Assembly (NCBI GenBank): GCA_916700875.1
Contig: CAKAKS010000031.1
Coordinates: forward strand, 9,325,977-9,389,976
Length of the DNA stretch: 64,000 nucleotides
Source of the DNA: Sebastes aleutianus
Lineage: Eukaryota; Chordata; Actinopteri; Perciformes; Sebastidae
Direction of reading: 5' to 3'
A model generated the notes under the pieces. It searched no databases, was not told the origin of the DNA, and saw only the letters and a program-made list of their open reading frames with translations. A program made the position numbers and the translations under genes. Shown here piece after piece: positions 36,281 through 49,966 of this stretch; the first letter of the stretch is position 1, and each line of letters opens with the position of its first letter.

Positions 36281-36371
36281 TGTCGGCGGCGAGCAGGAGC
36301 TGTAGTCGGGGCTCGTTGACATGCATTCCCCCTGAGCTCGCCGACACCTCCCTCGGTGGTGCGGCGGCAGG
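36281..36371 (+). other. rc3h2: rc3h2 5' UTR in the start exon
   Basis: The acceptor TGTTCCTCACAG ends at 36280. The 91 bases that follow are CpG-rich, and the start context GGCAGGATGC fits the conserved MPVQAAQW start. The noncoding part contains an upstream ATG at 36320 whose frame meets a stop codon only after the true start, in the usual way for a minor uORF. Confidence 0.75.
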
Positions 36372-39300
36372 ATGCCAGTGCAGGCGGCCCAGTGGACGGA
36401 GTTCCTGTCCTGTCCCATCTGCTACAATGAGTTCGACAGCAGCGGCCACCAGCCCATCAGCCTGGGCTGCTCCCACACGGTGTGTAAGACCTGCCTGCAC
36501 AAGCTGCACCGCAAGGCCTGCCCCTTCGATCAGACGCCGATCAGCACCGACATCGACCTGCTGCCGGTCAACTGCGCCCTGCTGCAGCTGGTCGGAGCTC
36601 AGGTGAGTCGGGGAAGAAAGACGATGGCATGTTTATGTCAACGTTTTCCATGTCTTGTGTGTGCTCATGATGATGTGTGTCTCTCAGGTCCCAGATGTGC
36701 AGCCGGTGAGCCTGAGCAATGCAGCAGAAGTCGAGAACTACGAGGTGTGCAGGGTGTGCGTGGAAGAGCTGGCTCTCTACCTGAAACCCATCAGCGGAGC
36801 GAAAGGTTTGTGTGTCTGTTTTTGTGTTTTTGATGGTAAATTTTAGAGTTTCACATCCTAGAGAGAGAATGAAGCTCTTGGTGCTGAACATGCGTGGGCT
36901 GCAGTTGAGCTGCCATGTGCAACTTGGCAATTCATGCTTCTCACACTTCTCATGACGCCTGAAAGCTGTACTTTTATGATGCTGAGGGAAGATGCAGCTC
37001 TCTGCGTAACCAGATAAGAAAGATTAACCTCTCTGAAAATGACCAGTAGTTTCCGGTTGTTTGTTCAGCCAATTTCTGGGTGACGGTGCTGTGGCAGCAT
37101 TCGTCATCATTTTTGGCGAATTAGATCACACTTCGTCTTGTTCTGGTTCCCCAAGAATCATAAACCATTGGTGGGAGATTAGCTGCACAGTGAACCTTCA
37201 TCCATTCCATGAAGAGGCCTTTAAATACACCTACATACTGTATCTGGTTGTAACAGACTTTAACAGAGTTAAACTAAGACAAAATCAATAAAACTGAAAA
37301 ATGACTGATAACTAAAGTAAATGTTCGAGTTGTGATGAAGTGCCACGCTGTTTTACCACAGACCTGTCACCTTCTGCAGGCGTGGCGACTCTGAGTCCGA
37401 GCGTGCTCAGCCGGCCAATGCAGAGGAAGCTGGTGACCTTGGTGAACTGCCAGCTGGTGGAGGAGGAGGGCCGCGTGCGGGCGGTGCGGGCGGGCCGGTC
37501 GCTGGGGGAACGGACCGTCACCGAGCTCATCCTGCAGCACCAGAACCCCCAGCAGCTCTCTGCCAACCTGTGGGCGGCGGTGAGGGCGCGGGGATGCCAG
37601 TTCCTGGGACCTGGTGGGTGTGAATGAACGTCATGCTCCAAGACACAAACACTTAGATGTTGTGAGGCATGGCAATAAACGTGATTTGTAAGATTTGAAT
37701 GGATTTTTCAGCAGATTCCACACGTCTTTTTGCATCTTGTCTTATACTGTAACCATCTCCAACTAGACATTTAAAACAGACATTCAAGTTTTAAAGGTGA
37801 TGCATGCTATTGTGAACTTTTTGAGGCACTATAATTTAAAAACAGGTCACTTGATGCTAACTTTTGTTACCTGTAAAAAGTACAAGCTGTGTGGTACAGG
37901 TTTGAGAATGATAAAGTGTCATCTTGGTTTTATTGCTGCTATAAACTTGTTGGATTTATGAAATTATTCAAACTACTTGTTATTTTAGTGGTTTGGTGTC
38001 TGAATTCAAAGGAATTGTGTCCAGAAGTTGCCTTTTGGATTGTCTCATCAAACTGGCTGCTGGTGCTGGTACCCGGTGTCCTGTGATGATTACTCATAGG
38101 GCAGATTCTGACTGGGAAAATGTTTCTCATCATGATAACAGAATGAGTTCATTTGAAAGTCTGAGGACACCTGGCTCTATGTGTTAGAAATAGATTTTGT
38201 TTGTTTGATTTGTTGATTAAAATATGTGTTGTGTTCTTCCCTCATCCCACCATCCTCACCTCTCGCTGCATCCCAACAATCCCCCTCTACCTCCTCCTCA
38301 TCAGCTATGCAAGAGGATGCTCTGAAGCTGGTTTTACTGGCTCTGGAGGACGGGTCGGCTTTGTCCAGGAAGGTGTTGGTCTTGTTTGTCGTCCAAAAGC
38401 TCGAGGCTCGGTTCCCCCAGGCCTCCAAAACCAGCATAGGGCATGTGGTGCAGCTTCTCTACAGGGCCTCCTGCTTCAAGGTACGTGCATGAGCGTACAC
38501 ACACAGATGTACATCAGTCACATAAATACGTGCACATGCGAGGACATGTGAGCAAGCTGCACTATTGAATGCTTTATTAAAAAAATGTAATCTACGTCAG
38601 ACTGAACAAAAGAACCTCAGTTTGCTGCTGTCCCAAGAACCCAAGCCATAATGAATGACCTGATTAAAAGAAGGGTGTTTAAATAGATCCTCCACATAGT
38701 CCATTACCGCAGAGATAGTGCTTCAAATGAATACCCTTTTTTGTATGTCAGCAGTAACAGAGGGGTTCTCCAAAACTTTTATTCTTTTCAGTTTTAGTAT
38801 AATATGTTCCACTTAATAAACTCTATCAAATTAAGATAAACAAAAACAATGATTTTCTTCAAATTTGTCTGGGTAAAACCTCTTTTCAATTGTGGATTGA
38901 GCTCCAACTTAAAGAGGACCTATTGTGCTTTTGTGCTTTTCTCCTTTCCTTTAGTGTGTTGTATAGCTTTTTGTGCATATAAAAGGTCTGCAAAGTTACA
39001 AAACCCAAAGTCTACGCAAAAGGGAGTTACTCTCCCCCACAGAAACACTGCTCCTGAACTGCCTGAAAGGCCTTGATTGAAGTCCTGCCTTTTCTTCCAT
39101 AACGCGGTGATGTCACCAAGTAACACATCAGCTGACCAATCAGAGCAGACTGGGCTTTTTTTGGGGGGGGGGGCTCAAACAGAGCGTTTCAGACAGAGGG
39201 TGAAAAGAGGTGCTGCAGCACAGCCAGTATGAGAAAATTAAAGCATTTTTTTTAACATTAAAGCATGTAAACATGTTTTAGTAGAAACCCAAAATACAAG

Positions 39301-42300
39301 TATGCACCTAAAATCGAGCATAATAGGTCCTCTTTAACATCCCCTTTAAGCTTTAACACCCTGTCTGACATTGAAGTATTATCACTCCCTAAATGGGTTT
39401 CCCATTACCACCAATATCTCACATTGCATTAAAGTCGTATTTGTAATCAGGATACGAGCGTCTGTGGATATATTTGCTGCTTGTGCGTGTATTTCTGTGC
39501 CTGTTACCTGATGACAGACATTGCTGGTAGGGCAGAAATGCCAGCTATTCGCTCCCTGATGTAACAGCGGCCTATATTTGCCCCTGTTGCCCCGCCGTGC
39601 AGGACAGATAGACGGACAGCACAGAGATGCAGAGAAAGATAGTGCAGGAACAGAGAGAAAACAGACAAAGAGGATGGACAGCAGCAAGAGTTCCAATCAT
39701 GATGAAATCTGATTCGGTTCACTCGCAATTTTGTTGTTGCTGTTGAACTTGGCAGATATGTTGTGACAGTGATACAGTAGCTGGTTGTGTGTCTTGTGAT
39801 GATTACTCATAGGGCAGATTCTGAGAAGGGGGAATCCCTTTGTCTGATCTGAATTTGAGTTTGTTAGTCTGAAGACACCACATACGGACAAACTGACTGG
39901 TTGGTATATTTGGCCACATTTAATTGGACAAATGTGACTCTTTGTCTCCCATACCAAAATACTATTTTTATTTTAAAGTAATAGGTCACCCCAAAATGAA
40001 TATATATATGTGTATAAAATTACATTAAATTAAATTAATAAGTAATTAAAGACTAAAAACAAAACAAAAACAGCAGGTAAAACTAAACAGCAGGGACAAA
40101 TTAAATAAAAATTGTAAAATGTCACTCCTTCTTGTATACTACCATACAATACACTTAACATGTAGTAAACCAATAGTATTGTTGTTTCTTTTGCTGTATT
40201 TTTAATTCTTAACGTTAATGTAGCTTTTACATTAATGTTAAAAATCAAAAATACAGCAAAACAAACAACAATAGCAATGGTTTACTACATTTATATGTGA
40301 TACCTTCTTTTTCTTATATGTTTTTATCTTATATGTTTTATATATGTTTCATATATGATCTTTGTTTTGTTTTTTATTTGAAGCACATTGATTTTACGCC
40401 AGTTGTATGAAATGTGCTACATAAGTTGAGATTGATTGATTTTAAGTGTCATGTCTGGTAGTATACAAGGAGTGACGTTTAATTGTGGGATGACGTGAAA
40501 GATGATGATATTTGTTCTGTATCAATGATAAAAACTCTTACAAAAAATAATAATCTCTCCCTACCTTCCTTCTCTCCCTCGTCTTTCTCCTCACTCTCCT
40601 GTCTCTCAATTCCCTCTCTTTCTTATTCTCTCTCCCTCCATTACTATCAGGTGACTAAGCGTGATGAAGACTCCTCACTGATGCAGCTGAAAGAAGAGTT
40701 TCGAACGTACGAGGCCCTCCGGAGAGAACACGACGCTCAGATCGTCCACATCGCCATGGAGGCGGGCCTACGGATTTCACCCGAGCAGTGGTCCTCTCTG
40801 CTGTATGGAGACCTGGTCCACAAGTCACATATGCAGTCCATTATTGACAAGGTACCGGTATGATTCATATGCCATTAAGTAACAGGTTGTCATTCCACTT
40901 GCCATTTAAGTTTCAGCATTCATTATAGAAATTTCACACGGTGGGTCTAACAAGCCTCTGGAGAACAGGAGCACAGGGCAAACACATTATTCTAATATTT
41001 ATTTTTTTAATGCCTCACTCTCCTCTTCCATCTTCTGCTCCAGTTGCAGTCCCCGGAGTCGTTTGCAAAGAGCGTTCAGGAACTGACGATCGTTCTGCAG
41101 AGGACGGGAGACCCCGCCAACCTCACCAGCCTTAGACAGCACCTAGAGCTGCTAGCCAACATAGACCACAACCCAGGTACTTGGGTTTGTTTGACATCTG
41201 AATACTAATGAGTCTGAATGATTCACACTTCTCAGAATAAAGGGCTTGTCCTGTTCCACAAAGATTAATGAGATTGAAAAGTGAAGTAAATAGGAAAGCT
41301 GTGGCGCTCACATACCAAAATGCAATTAACGAGCACAAAAGAGAAGATTAAAACTCCTGATTCATTTTGTGTGTTAAATATTTATTTAGCAAAGCACAAA
41401 GACAAGCAGGGAGTTTAAAATATGATCGCACTCTACTCTGTATTCTGTAGCCTATTGTGGTGTCTTATCCCTCTGAGACCTACGTGATTGCCGGCGATCC
41501 CAGAGGACATTACTGTCTTTACGAGGCATGTGGGCTCAATCTTAAAGCTTGAGGAAATGTATATGATACTAAAAAAACCTAAGGAATCCATTAGTACCAA
41601 CCATGTCTTGCTAGCTTGTTGGGAAAGAGGCTAAATAATGCTCCAAATTTAGGCAAAACTTTGGTGAGGGAAAACTGGAATGGTGATTTTCAAAGAGGTC
41701 CCTTGACCTCTGACCTCAAGATATGTGAATGAAAATGGGTTCTATGGGTACGCACGAGTCTCCCCTTTATAGACATGCCCACTTTATGATAATCCCATGC
41801 ATTTTGGGGCAAAAAAACATGCTGTTTTTTGCATGCAGTATAAATGTGTTATTTTCACCTTTTCTGAAATAGTGTATTTGAATATTTCTGCATACTGGGG
41901 TCCCTAAACAGTCTTGGAATTACATAAATTGGGTATCACTGTAAAGCTGAGACTCTTGTGGATCCAATGAGCCTAATTGTATTCATGTGTGATGATGTTA
42001 GTCCTCATTGTAGCCATTTCATATAGTGAGACCATTTTTTTTAAACTTGACCTCACTCTAGGATAATCACAGCCTCATGAAACTTTACAACCACAAACTA
42101 AAGACCTAGGGCATTCAGAGGATGGTTGGCTTTCCTGGCTATTTTGACAATAAGGGGGTAATATTTGAAATTTGTCCAGTACTTGAGCATTTTGGCACGC
42201 TAATTTTAGCATGTGCTCTCAGCCTCACAGAGCTGCCAGCATGACTGTAGAGTCGTGTTATTTACATTCTCTTCTTTTGCTGTTCTGTTTACTTATCACA

Positions 42301-45300
42301 TTGTATAATAGATATAATGGTGAAAGTGTGTGTGTACTCGTCCAAAAAGTAACTCAGCTAGAGAGTTTTACCCTGACTTAAAGATATCAGGATGTCTAAT
42401 CTTAATTATATCTGATACACGCTAAATTCTGTCTCCTGAGCTTTTATAAGAGCTTGTGCAGTGATTAGGATGTCTTCTTCTGAACAGACTTGTGTTGTTG
42501 ATCTGTGTGCAGATGCCCCGGCGCCATCATGGGAGGAGCTGGAAAGTGTGATGCTGGCTGTGAAGTTGGTGGTTCACGGACTAGTGGAATTCATACAGAA
42601 CTTCAGCAAGAAGAGCCACGACACTCCGCAGGTACACTGAGGCAATACGAAGAGATTGTACACAGAAAATTCCAAGAAATCAGAGAGATGATAAACATAA
42701 TATTTATTATTATTTACCATAGAAGGCCATCGACATGGAAGATAAGATGTTCAGGGTGTAGCAGCACACATTGTTCCTCTTGGCTAAACGGGACATAACA
42801 ACATGGTCTCTGGCTGGATACCACGTCATTAAACAAACAGTATAGTAGAGTGAATAGGGGCAGAAGCTCTCCTGTCAATGTCAAACAATAAGTTTACTGC
42901 AAGCTTAGGGTTAAAATAAATAGAAATAAATAATTAAAATAAAATAAAATAAAATAATACTTGTACAATATCCATGTACAATATAATACTATAATATCTT
43001 TCATCATCTGTGGCTTGTGCGTTTGCTTTGGAGGAAAAACAGTTTCAAAACAGCAGCCCTGCCATAAGCACTAAGTCTGTTTTCCATCGGGGAATGCACC
43101 ACATAGGTGATTATTATACACCTGTTTGTTGGCTTTGCTTTGTGACATCATTCATCTTTGCCAGCAGTGTCTTTGACATCTGTTTGACATCCATTGCGAA
43201 ATTCTGAGCCTTTTCCCTTTCAACATCTACTGTAATGAGTTGTAACAATTTTTAAATAAAAAAACTGGAATCACTATGGATATAGATAATTAGTCACAAC
43301 AGTGCACAAACACTGTTAAGAGTAAACATTAACTAAGATCTTGAACTTTACACTTATATTGCCCATGTTTTATTATATCTATCACAACTTAAAACTTCAG
43401 ACCGAGAGTCCTGAGTTAATTTTAGTCTTTCATTGAAGACTTGCATGCATTAGTTTGATTTCACAGTTACAGTAATGTGTATCGTATCATTGTATTTGCA
43501 GCCTCAGGCCAACAGCAAGTACAAGACCAGCATGTGCCGAGACCTTCGTCAGCAGGGAGGCTGTCCCAGAGGAACCAACTGTACATTTGCACACACGCAG
43601 GATGAGCTGGAGAAGTAAGTCCGCCACACTCACATACACTCCGAAAGAAAGAGTCACTGTATTCAAGATAGAAAATAACTCCAGTTGTCCAAGTTTGCAT
43701 TTATACTTAGATAAAAAAAAAAAATTGATACAGCATAGTATTGCGATATTTTGCGTGGCAATATTGTATGAATACACAGACGTCAAGTATATCGATCTTT
43801 TATTGTATAAACTATTAACCTCTTAACAATCAGCCGGCTTCTATTGAGAAGAACTGCTAGAATGAAGATACTGGTATAATATGAAACTAGAAAACATAAG
43901 GAATCGATTTTCATGTTATCTTGTCGGGAAGAACGCTACATAACGCTCCATAGTTACACTAAATTTTGGTGAAGAAAACTGGCATGGCCATTTTCAATGA
44001 GTCTCTTGACCTCTAACCTCAAGATATGAGAATAGAAACTGATGAACGGAGTAATAACTGTATCTGATTAGATGAAACAGACAAACTGTATAATTTGCAG
44101 TTGAAAAAAGGTAATAAATCGCAACATATCTTATCGCAATTCTCAGCATATCGAAAAATGTTTAAAATTGCAATAAGATTGTATCGTAAACTATTAAGTA
44201 TCGTGATAATATCGTGTCGTGGGGCCTCTGGTGATTCCCACACCTAAACATAACTCTACCCCGTCGTCTCTTCTTCTCTTTACAGATTTAGACTGAGGAA
44301 CAAGAAGAGCAGCAGCGTGGGCCGCGCATTCCCGTTGGCGCCGGGGGTTATGGGTAAAACCTTCACCATGGAGGGCAGTATCCAGACTGATGTGTCTACA
44401 GGTGTGGGGCAGGGGCTCAAAGGCACAGGGGAGAACACTGCCTCCCTGACAGAGGCAGGGCCCGGCCTGACTCACCCGCAACTGATCTCCAGAGGGGCCG
44501 ACATGATGGAGGAAATGAAGAGAGCGGTGCCGAATGGATCCAACGGGGCTAACGGGTCCAACGGGCTATCTAGCAGAAACACATCGGGGTCAACTGAACA
44601 GTAAGATTATTATTATCTACTTTTTCACTGCTGTTTGTACATCTTCTGTTGTTGGCTTTTAAAGAGGACCTATTATGCTTTTGACTTGTATTCTTTTCAG
44701 TTTTAGTATAATATGTTCCACTTAATAAACTCTATCAAATTAAGATAAACAAAAACAATGATTTTCTTAAAATTTGTCTGGGTAAAACCTCTTTTCAATT
44801 GTGGATTGAGCTCCAGCTTAAAAAGGACCTATTATGCTTTTGTGCTTTTCTCCTTTCTTTTAGTGTGTTATATAGTTTTTTTGCATGTAAAAGGTCTGCA
44901 AAGTTACAAAGCCCAAAGTCCATGCCAAAGGGAGTTACTCTCCCCCAGAGAAACACTGCTCCTGAACTGCCTGAAACACCTTGCTTGAAGTCCCTCTGTT
45001 CTTTCGTAACGTGGTGATGTCACAAAGTAACACATTTGCATAATACCTGCCTAGCGGCTAGTTTGGCACGCCCTGCTAGTTAGAGCGGAGCTGGAGCGGA
45101 GTCCGAAGAGTTTGGTTCGGTTGACCAATCACACGGGATGGGGGGCAGGAGCTCAAACAGAGCGTTTCAGACGAAAAGAGGTGCTGCAGCACAGCCGGTA
45201 TGAGAAGAGTAAAGCGTTTCTTGAACATTAAAGCATGTAAACATGTTTTAGTAGAAACCCCAAATACAAGTATGCACCTGAAAATAAACATTATAGGTCC

Positions 45301-48300
45301 TCTTTAACCCTGTGACCATCCTAATATTACTTCCATTACTATTTATGTGGAGTGAAGTTGCAATAAGTAATTAAGCAATATAAAAATAAACAATATATAA
45401 ATGGATATTTGCATGCATGGTTACAAACATTGAGTTTATTTTTGTAAAGTTGGATGTAACAAAAGTTGTAGTCCATATGATTGTTTGTGAATCAAAAAAT
45501 TTGGTTTTCTTTCATTTACACTTGAGTGAATCTAGTCAAATCCACATTTACAAGTCACCTGATATCTGGATTTGCACACATTGGATATTTGCATATGATT
45601 TTGGCAGTGAAGGTCTGACGTTAGGTATCTCCAAATCAACCCAAGAGGCATTCATGTGTTCACTCTTCATGTTGTCACACAGGAAGCCCATCTCACCTCC
45701 CAGGACTCCAGTCAGCCACTCCTCAGCGTCGTCTCCCTTGACAACAGTCGGGCGTTGCGACGGTGGGGCTCCTATGCCCAAACATGGTCAGTTCGTGCTG
45801 CGTGCACCACATCCTTCTCAGGCGTCGGAGCTGTACTATCAGGAGCCCCACTCTGCATATGACACGCCGCATTATCAACCAACCTGTGAGTCCTATTTTT
45901 AAAATTAAGGCTTATATTAAAAAAATTTGTGTTGTCTTGGAAAAGTGCAAATTTCCTCCTCCTCTCCAGCAGGTTCCTACTACCAATCCTCTCTTCATCC
46001 TCCTCACAAACCCTGCATGGCACGCTTCCTTCGATCCTCCAACGTCCCAGAATCCTCTCTGCCGCCCTCTATTGGCCCTCCGCCATCTTCCTACCCCAGT
46101 GACCCTCAATCACCGCATCCACCTTCCTCCTCTTCGTCGGGGTACCCGCCTAGAGAGCGGATGGGACCACCTGCCTTCCATCACCACCCGGGGCAGCCTC
46201 AGTACGGCCCTCTGGCTCCTGCTCATGGCGTTTACGCTCCCCTCTACGACAGCAGGAGAGTATGGAGGCCTCAGGTGAGTCTTATCTTAATTAATTAGTC
46301 ATGCTACTGATCATTCTGTGACTTACACTAATGATTATTATCATTACCAGCTGTACCACAGAGAGGACGCCAGGAGTAACTCGCTGCCCCCAGAGGTGCT
46401 GCATTCCTCCGTCTACCAGCCTCCACTCAGGGAGAGATTCAACTCTCTAGACAGCAACTACTGCTCCGGAGCTGAGCACCGCGCAGGGCTACACAGGGTA
46501 GGCGAAGCGACGCACATCTCATAGCATTGCCATGGGGAATACTCGCTTCTGATTGGCTGGGGGGGATTTATTTTTAGACGACAACACACCTCTGATGTAA
46601 CCGCTGCATCACAGTTTTAGTTGAAGACACATATCCGTTACTTGGCTACAGCTTCTCCCACTTGTTTGAGTGACGTTTCTTCCAACGTTCACAGTAGCAT
46701 CTATTTACAAGAGCGTAGTAGTGTATTTTAATTATTGAAAGTAGGCTTACTATAAGAGAGATAATCCACTCGGAGCCATGCAATCATTAGAAACTAATGC
46801 TCTTTGCCGAGGCTTATATTAGATGGCTTTCTTCCTGTTTTTCCTGAAACATCTCTTGTGTAGCTTCCAGTGTATCCCGTGAAAAAAATCCATATTAATC
46901 GATGTTGGTCTGTCTCACGTTGAACAGATCTGTTGCTGCATTTTTTCCAGCAACATTTCCTTTCCTTTGATTTCTCTTTTTACACCCACATATTATCTCA
47001 CCTCTACCTTCCCTGCCAGCCACAGAGCTGCAGTATGTAGCTCCAACCTCCTCTGTAGTCCTCCCACTTCTCACCCAAATATGTTTCTGCCTCCCCCACT
47101 CTCTTCTTCTCCTTCTCACATCATCATATAGCATCACCAGTCTGACTATACTGCAGTACTACACTTTATTTTACCAGTAATGTTGTCTGGCTAGAGATTA
47201 TGAATACAGGACACAGTCTTCAAAATATCCTTTTTTAAGGTAAATTAAAGCAGCAGTGGGTAGAAATGGAGCATAAATGATTAAAAAAAGTAATTTTATA
47301 AAATCACTATATCCTGACAGTAGTGCATGAGACAGGTAATCTGAAAAAAAATCATGTGCCTCTGTGTCCTCCAGTGCTCCTAATGGCATCTGCAAGATTT
47401 CACAGACCGGAGGAAAACAACCAATCAGAGCCGAGCTGGAGCCTTGCTGTCTCTGAGCAGCTTTCAATCACTCGCAAACTCCGATCAAACGATCAAACTA
47501 TGCAACGCTGATCAAATATGAATCAATATTCTGCTACTGTAATGCCTATTTCTCGCCTCAAATGTTTTCAGAAACATCTTGTAGTGTACTGTTAAACTGT
47601 AAAAATGAGAAAGTTTATGACCCGGCAGCCATGTTGAGAACAGTTGAGGAAATACCAAGCACCGCCCACAAGCCGGAACAAACTTTCTAATTTTACAGCT
47701 GAAAAGTACACTACAAGGTGTTTCTGATATAGGTATTACAGTAACAGAATATTGATTCATATCATCATATCAGCGCTGCCTAGTTCGACCGTTTGATCCG
47801 AGTTCGCAAGTGATTGACAGCTGCCTCCGTTGAATGAACAGCCAATAGGAACGCTCTCTCATTGTAATGACCTGTGATTGGCCAAAGTCTTCCGTCACAG
47901 GCTAGATTTTTTAAAGCCTGAAAACAGAGCCATGAGGAGGTGCAGAAGTCTAGTTATCTCTCAGAACACTTGAATTATAATATGCTGAAAGGTTATTATG
48001 GAACTTCTTGCCCAATGATGCCAAAAACATTCTGCCTACTGCAGGTTTAAGTCTAAGCAAAGACTATTTCTCAGTTGTGCAGGAGAAAACAAACATTTCG
48101 TTAAAGCAACACCTATACATTGCAATGCAATGCAGTGCTGCAATGAAAATATTCAATATACCTTTTGTGTCCACCACCTGTGTGTACAGTATAAGGTGAC
48201 TAAATGGCAAGCTAATACAAGACCACTAATAACTACAATACTTTTAATTTCTGAACAAACAGCTCTCTAGGGTCTAGATAAAAAGGGAACATTAGAAGCG

Positions 48301-49925
48301 TGACTATTTTCTACTGGAGAGTTGTTTTATTGCATTTTATTGGACAGCTGTTTTTATTGTTTCCACCCCCACATATTCAAAAAAGGCTCCTCTGTCTGCC
48401 CCGATGTCTAGACCTAGACCAAACATAAAATGCAATCTAAAGTTTGGAAAAGATTGATTACAAATCGGATTCAACTGAAACCTCATATACTGTATTAGTC
48501 ATGTATTTGTCAACAGTCTGATTTGGTTCTGAACAGCAGTTAACAGTTATAGTTTCAGTCAGATGTGTTTGCTACCTAATGGCATCATCGCTAAACTGTC
48601 GTTTAAATATATTAGGCTATTATGTTAATATAAGTATCTGTTCTCTTTTTGCTTCCTCGCACTTCCTGTCTCGTCCTACGCTCCCGTGTCAGGATTATGG
48701 CCGCGTTCCTCTCGGCTACGAGGATCTGTTCAGAAGGAAGCAGGAGCAGTGGGCTCACCATCACCACCATCACAACGCCAACAGGCCCTCCCAGTCCTCC
48801 CCCATCTTCACCATCGATTTTGGAACTGAGGTAGAAAAGCAAATAAAAGAGACGACGCATCACGTACAAACACACAGAGCATCATTAAGGGCGTTTATTT
48901 AGAGGCGCGACAATTACAATTAAAACGCCACCGTGACCAGTTTGTTAATAGAGTCACTGCTGCAGCCACCTGAAAGTGAGAGTAATAAATTGCTTGTGCA
49001 TTTTTACCATTTTTAAAGATATGTAGGATTTAATTCCCATCCCAAAAGCTTGCGCCTCAGCTGTGCCCAATGCTATTTAAGTGGGGGGATAGTTGCTTAG
49101 CAACTGTGGAGGGAGATATCATAGCAATGCACAATTGTGGCGTATGTGCATGTGGGGGCGTGTGTATGTGCGTGTGTGCGAGAGAGAAAAAGAGACAGCG
49201 AGAGGAGAGACTTTAACAAGCAGTGACTCAGGCTTTCAGCTTTGTTTAACGGCACAGCAGATATGTTTTCGGGAAGATATCCGCTTTACAATTTTAGCGC
49301 TGATTCAAGAAAAACACAAGGACTTTTTAAGTGTTTTAGGTGCACTGATCTCAATTTAATTTCGATGCCTCTGCATAATAAACATAAGCTAACAAGACCA
49401 TCGGTGAAAAGACTAGTTAGTTCTATTGAATGATATCCAGTGCTTTCAATGCGGACGGCAGCAAAGTGGCAGCGCTGGCAGTGAGAGCTTAAATTCAAAT
49501 TAGTCAGCAACAAAGGCTGATATGAGGTGTAGGAGCCCTCTTAAAACGTACACCTTGTGTTTAATATTCATTTCACATGTGACATTGACAACCACGCACG
49601 CTCACAGTCACACCTCTGGTTCTCTATTTCACCTAATCTGCATGTCTTTTGATTGTGGGAGAATACTGGAGCACCTGGAAAAAACTGGTGGCGGTGACGG
49701 TGCTTACCGCTAAGCCAGTGTGCCAACCCAACAGTCATTGATATTACATCGTAAAATATTAGGAGCGAAAATTATCCTATAGTGCCCCATGTACTGTATT
49801 GAGCAAACAGCTGCTATCCCTTTTATTTATCACTACCTATTAATTTCTCTTGCTTTTTATGTCTTTGTAAAGCACTTTGTAACTTCTTTTTGAAAAGTGC
49901 TTTATAAATAAAGCTATTATTATTA

Positions 49926-49966
<41 letters not shown>

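Noticed and set aside
36280..36606. Second 108-codon ORF overlapping the rc3h2 RING exon
   Set aside because: It is the +1 frame shadow of the conserved RING exon; arginine/serine-rich only because of GC-rich codons.
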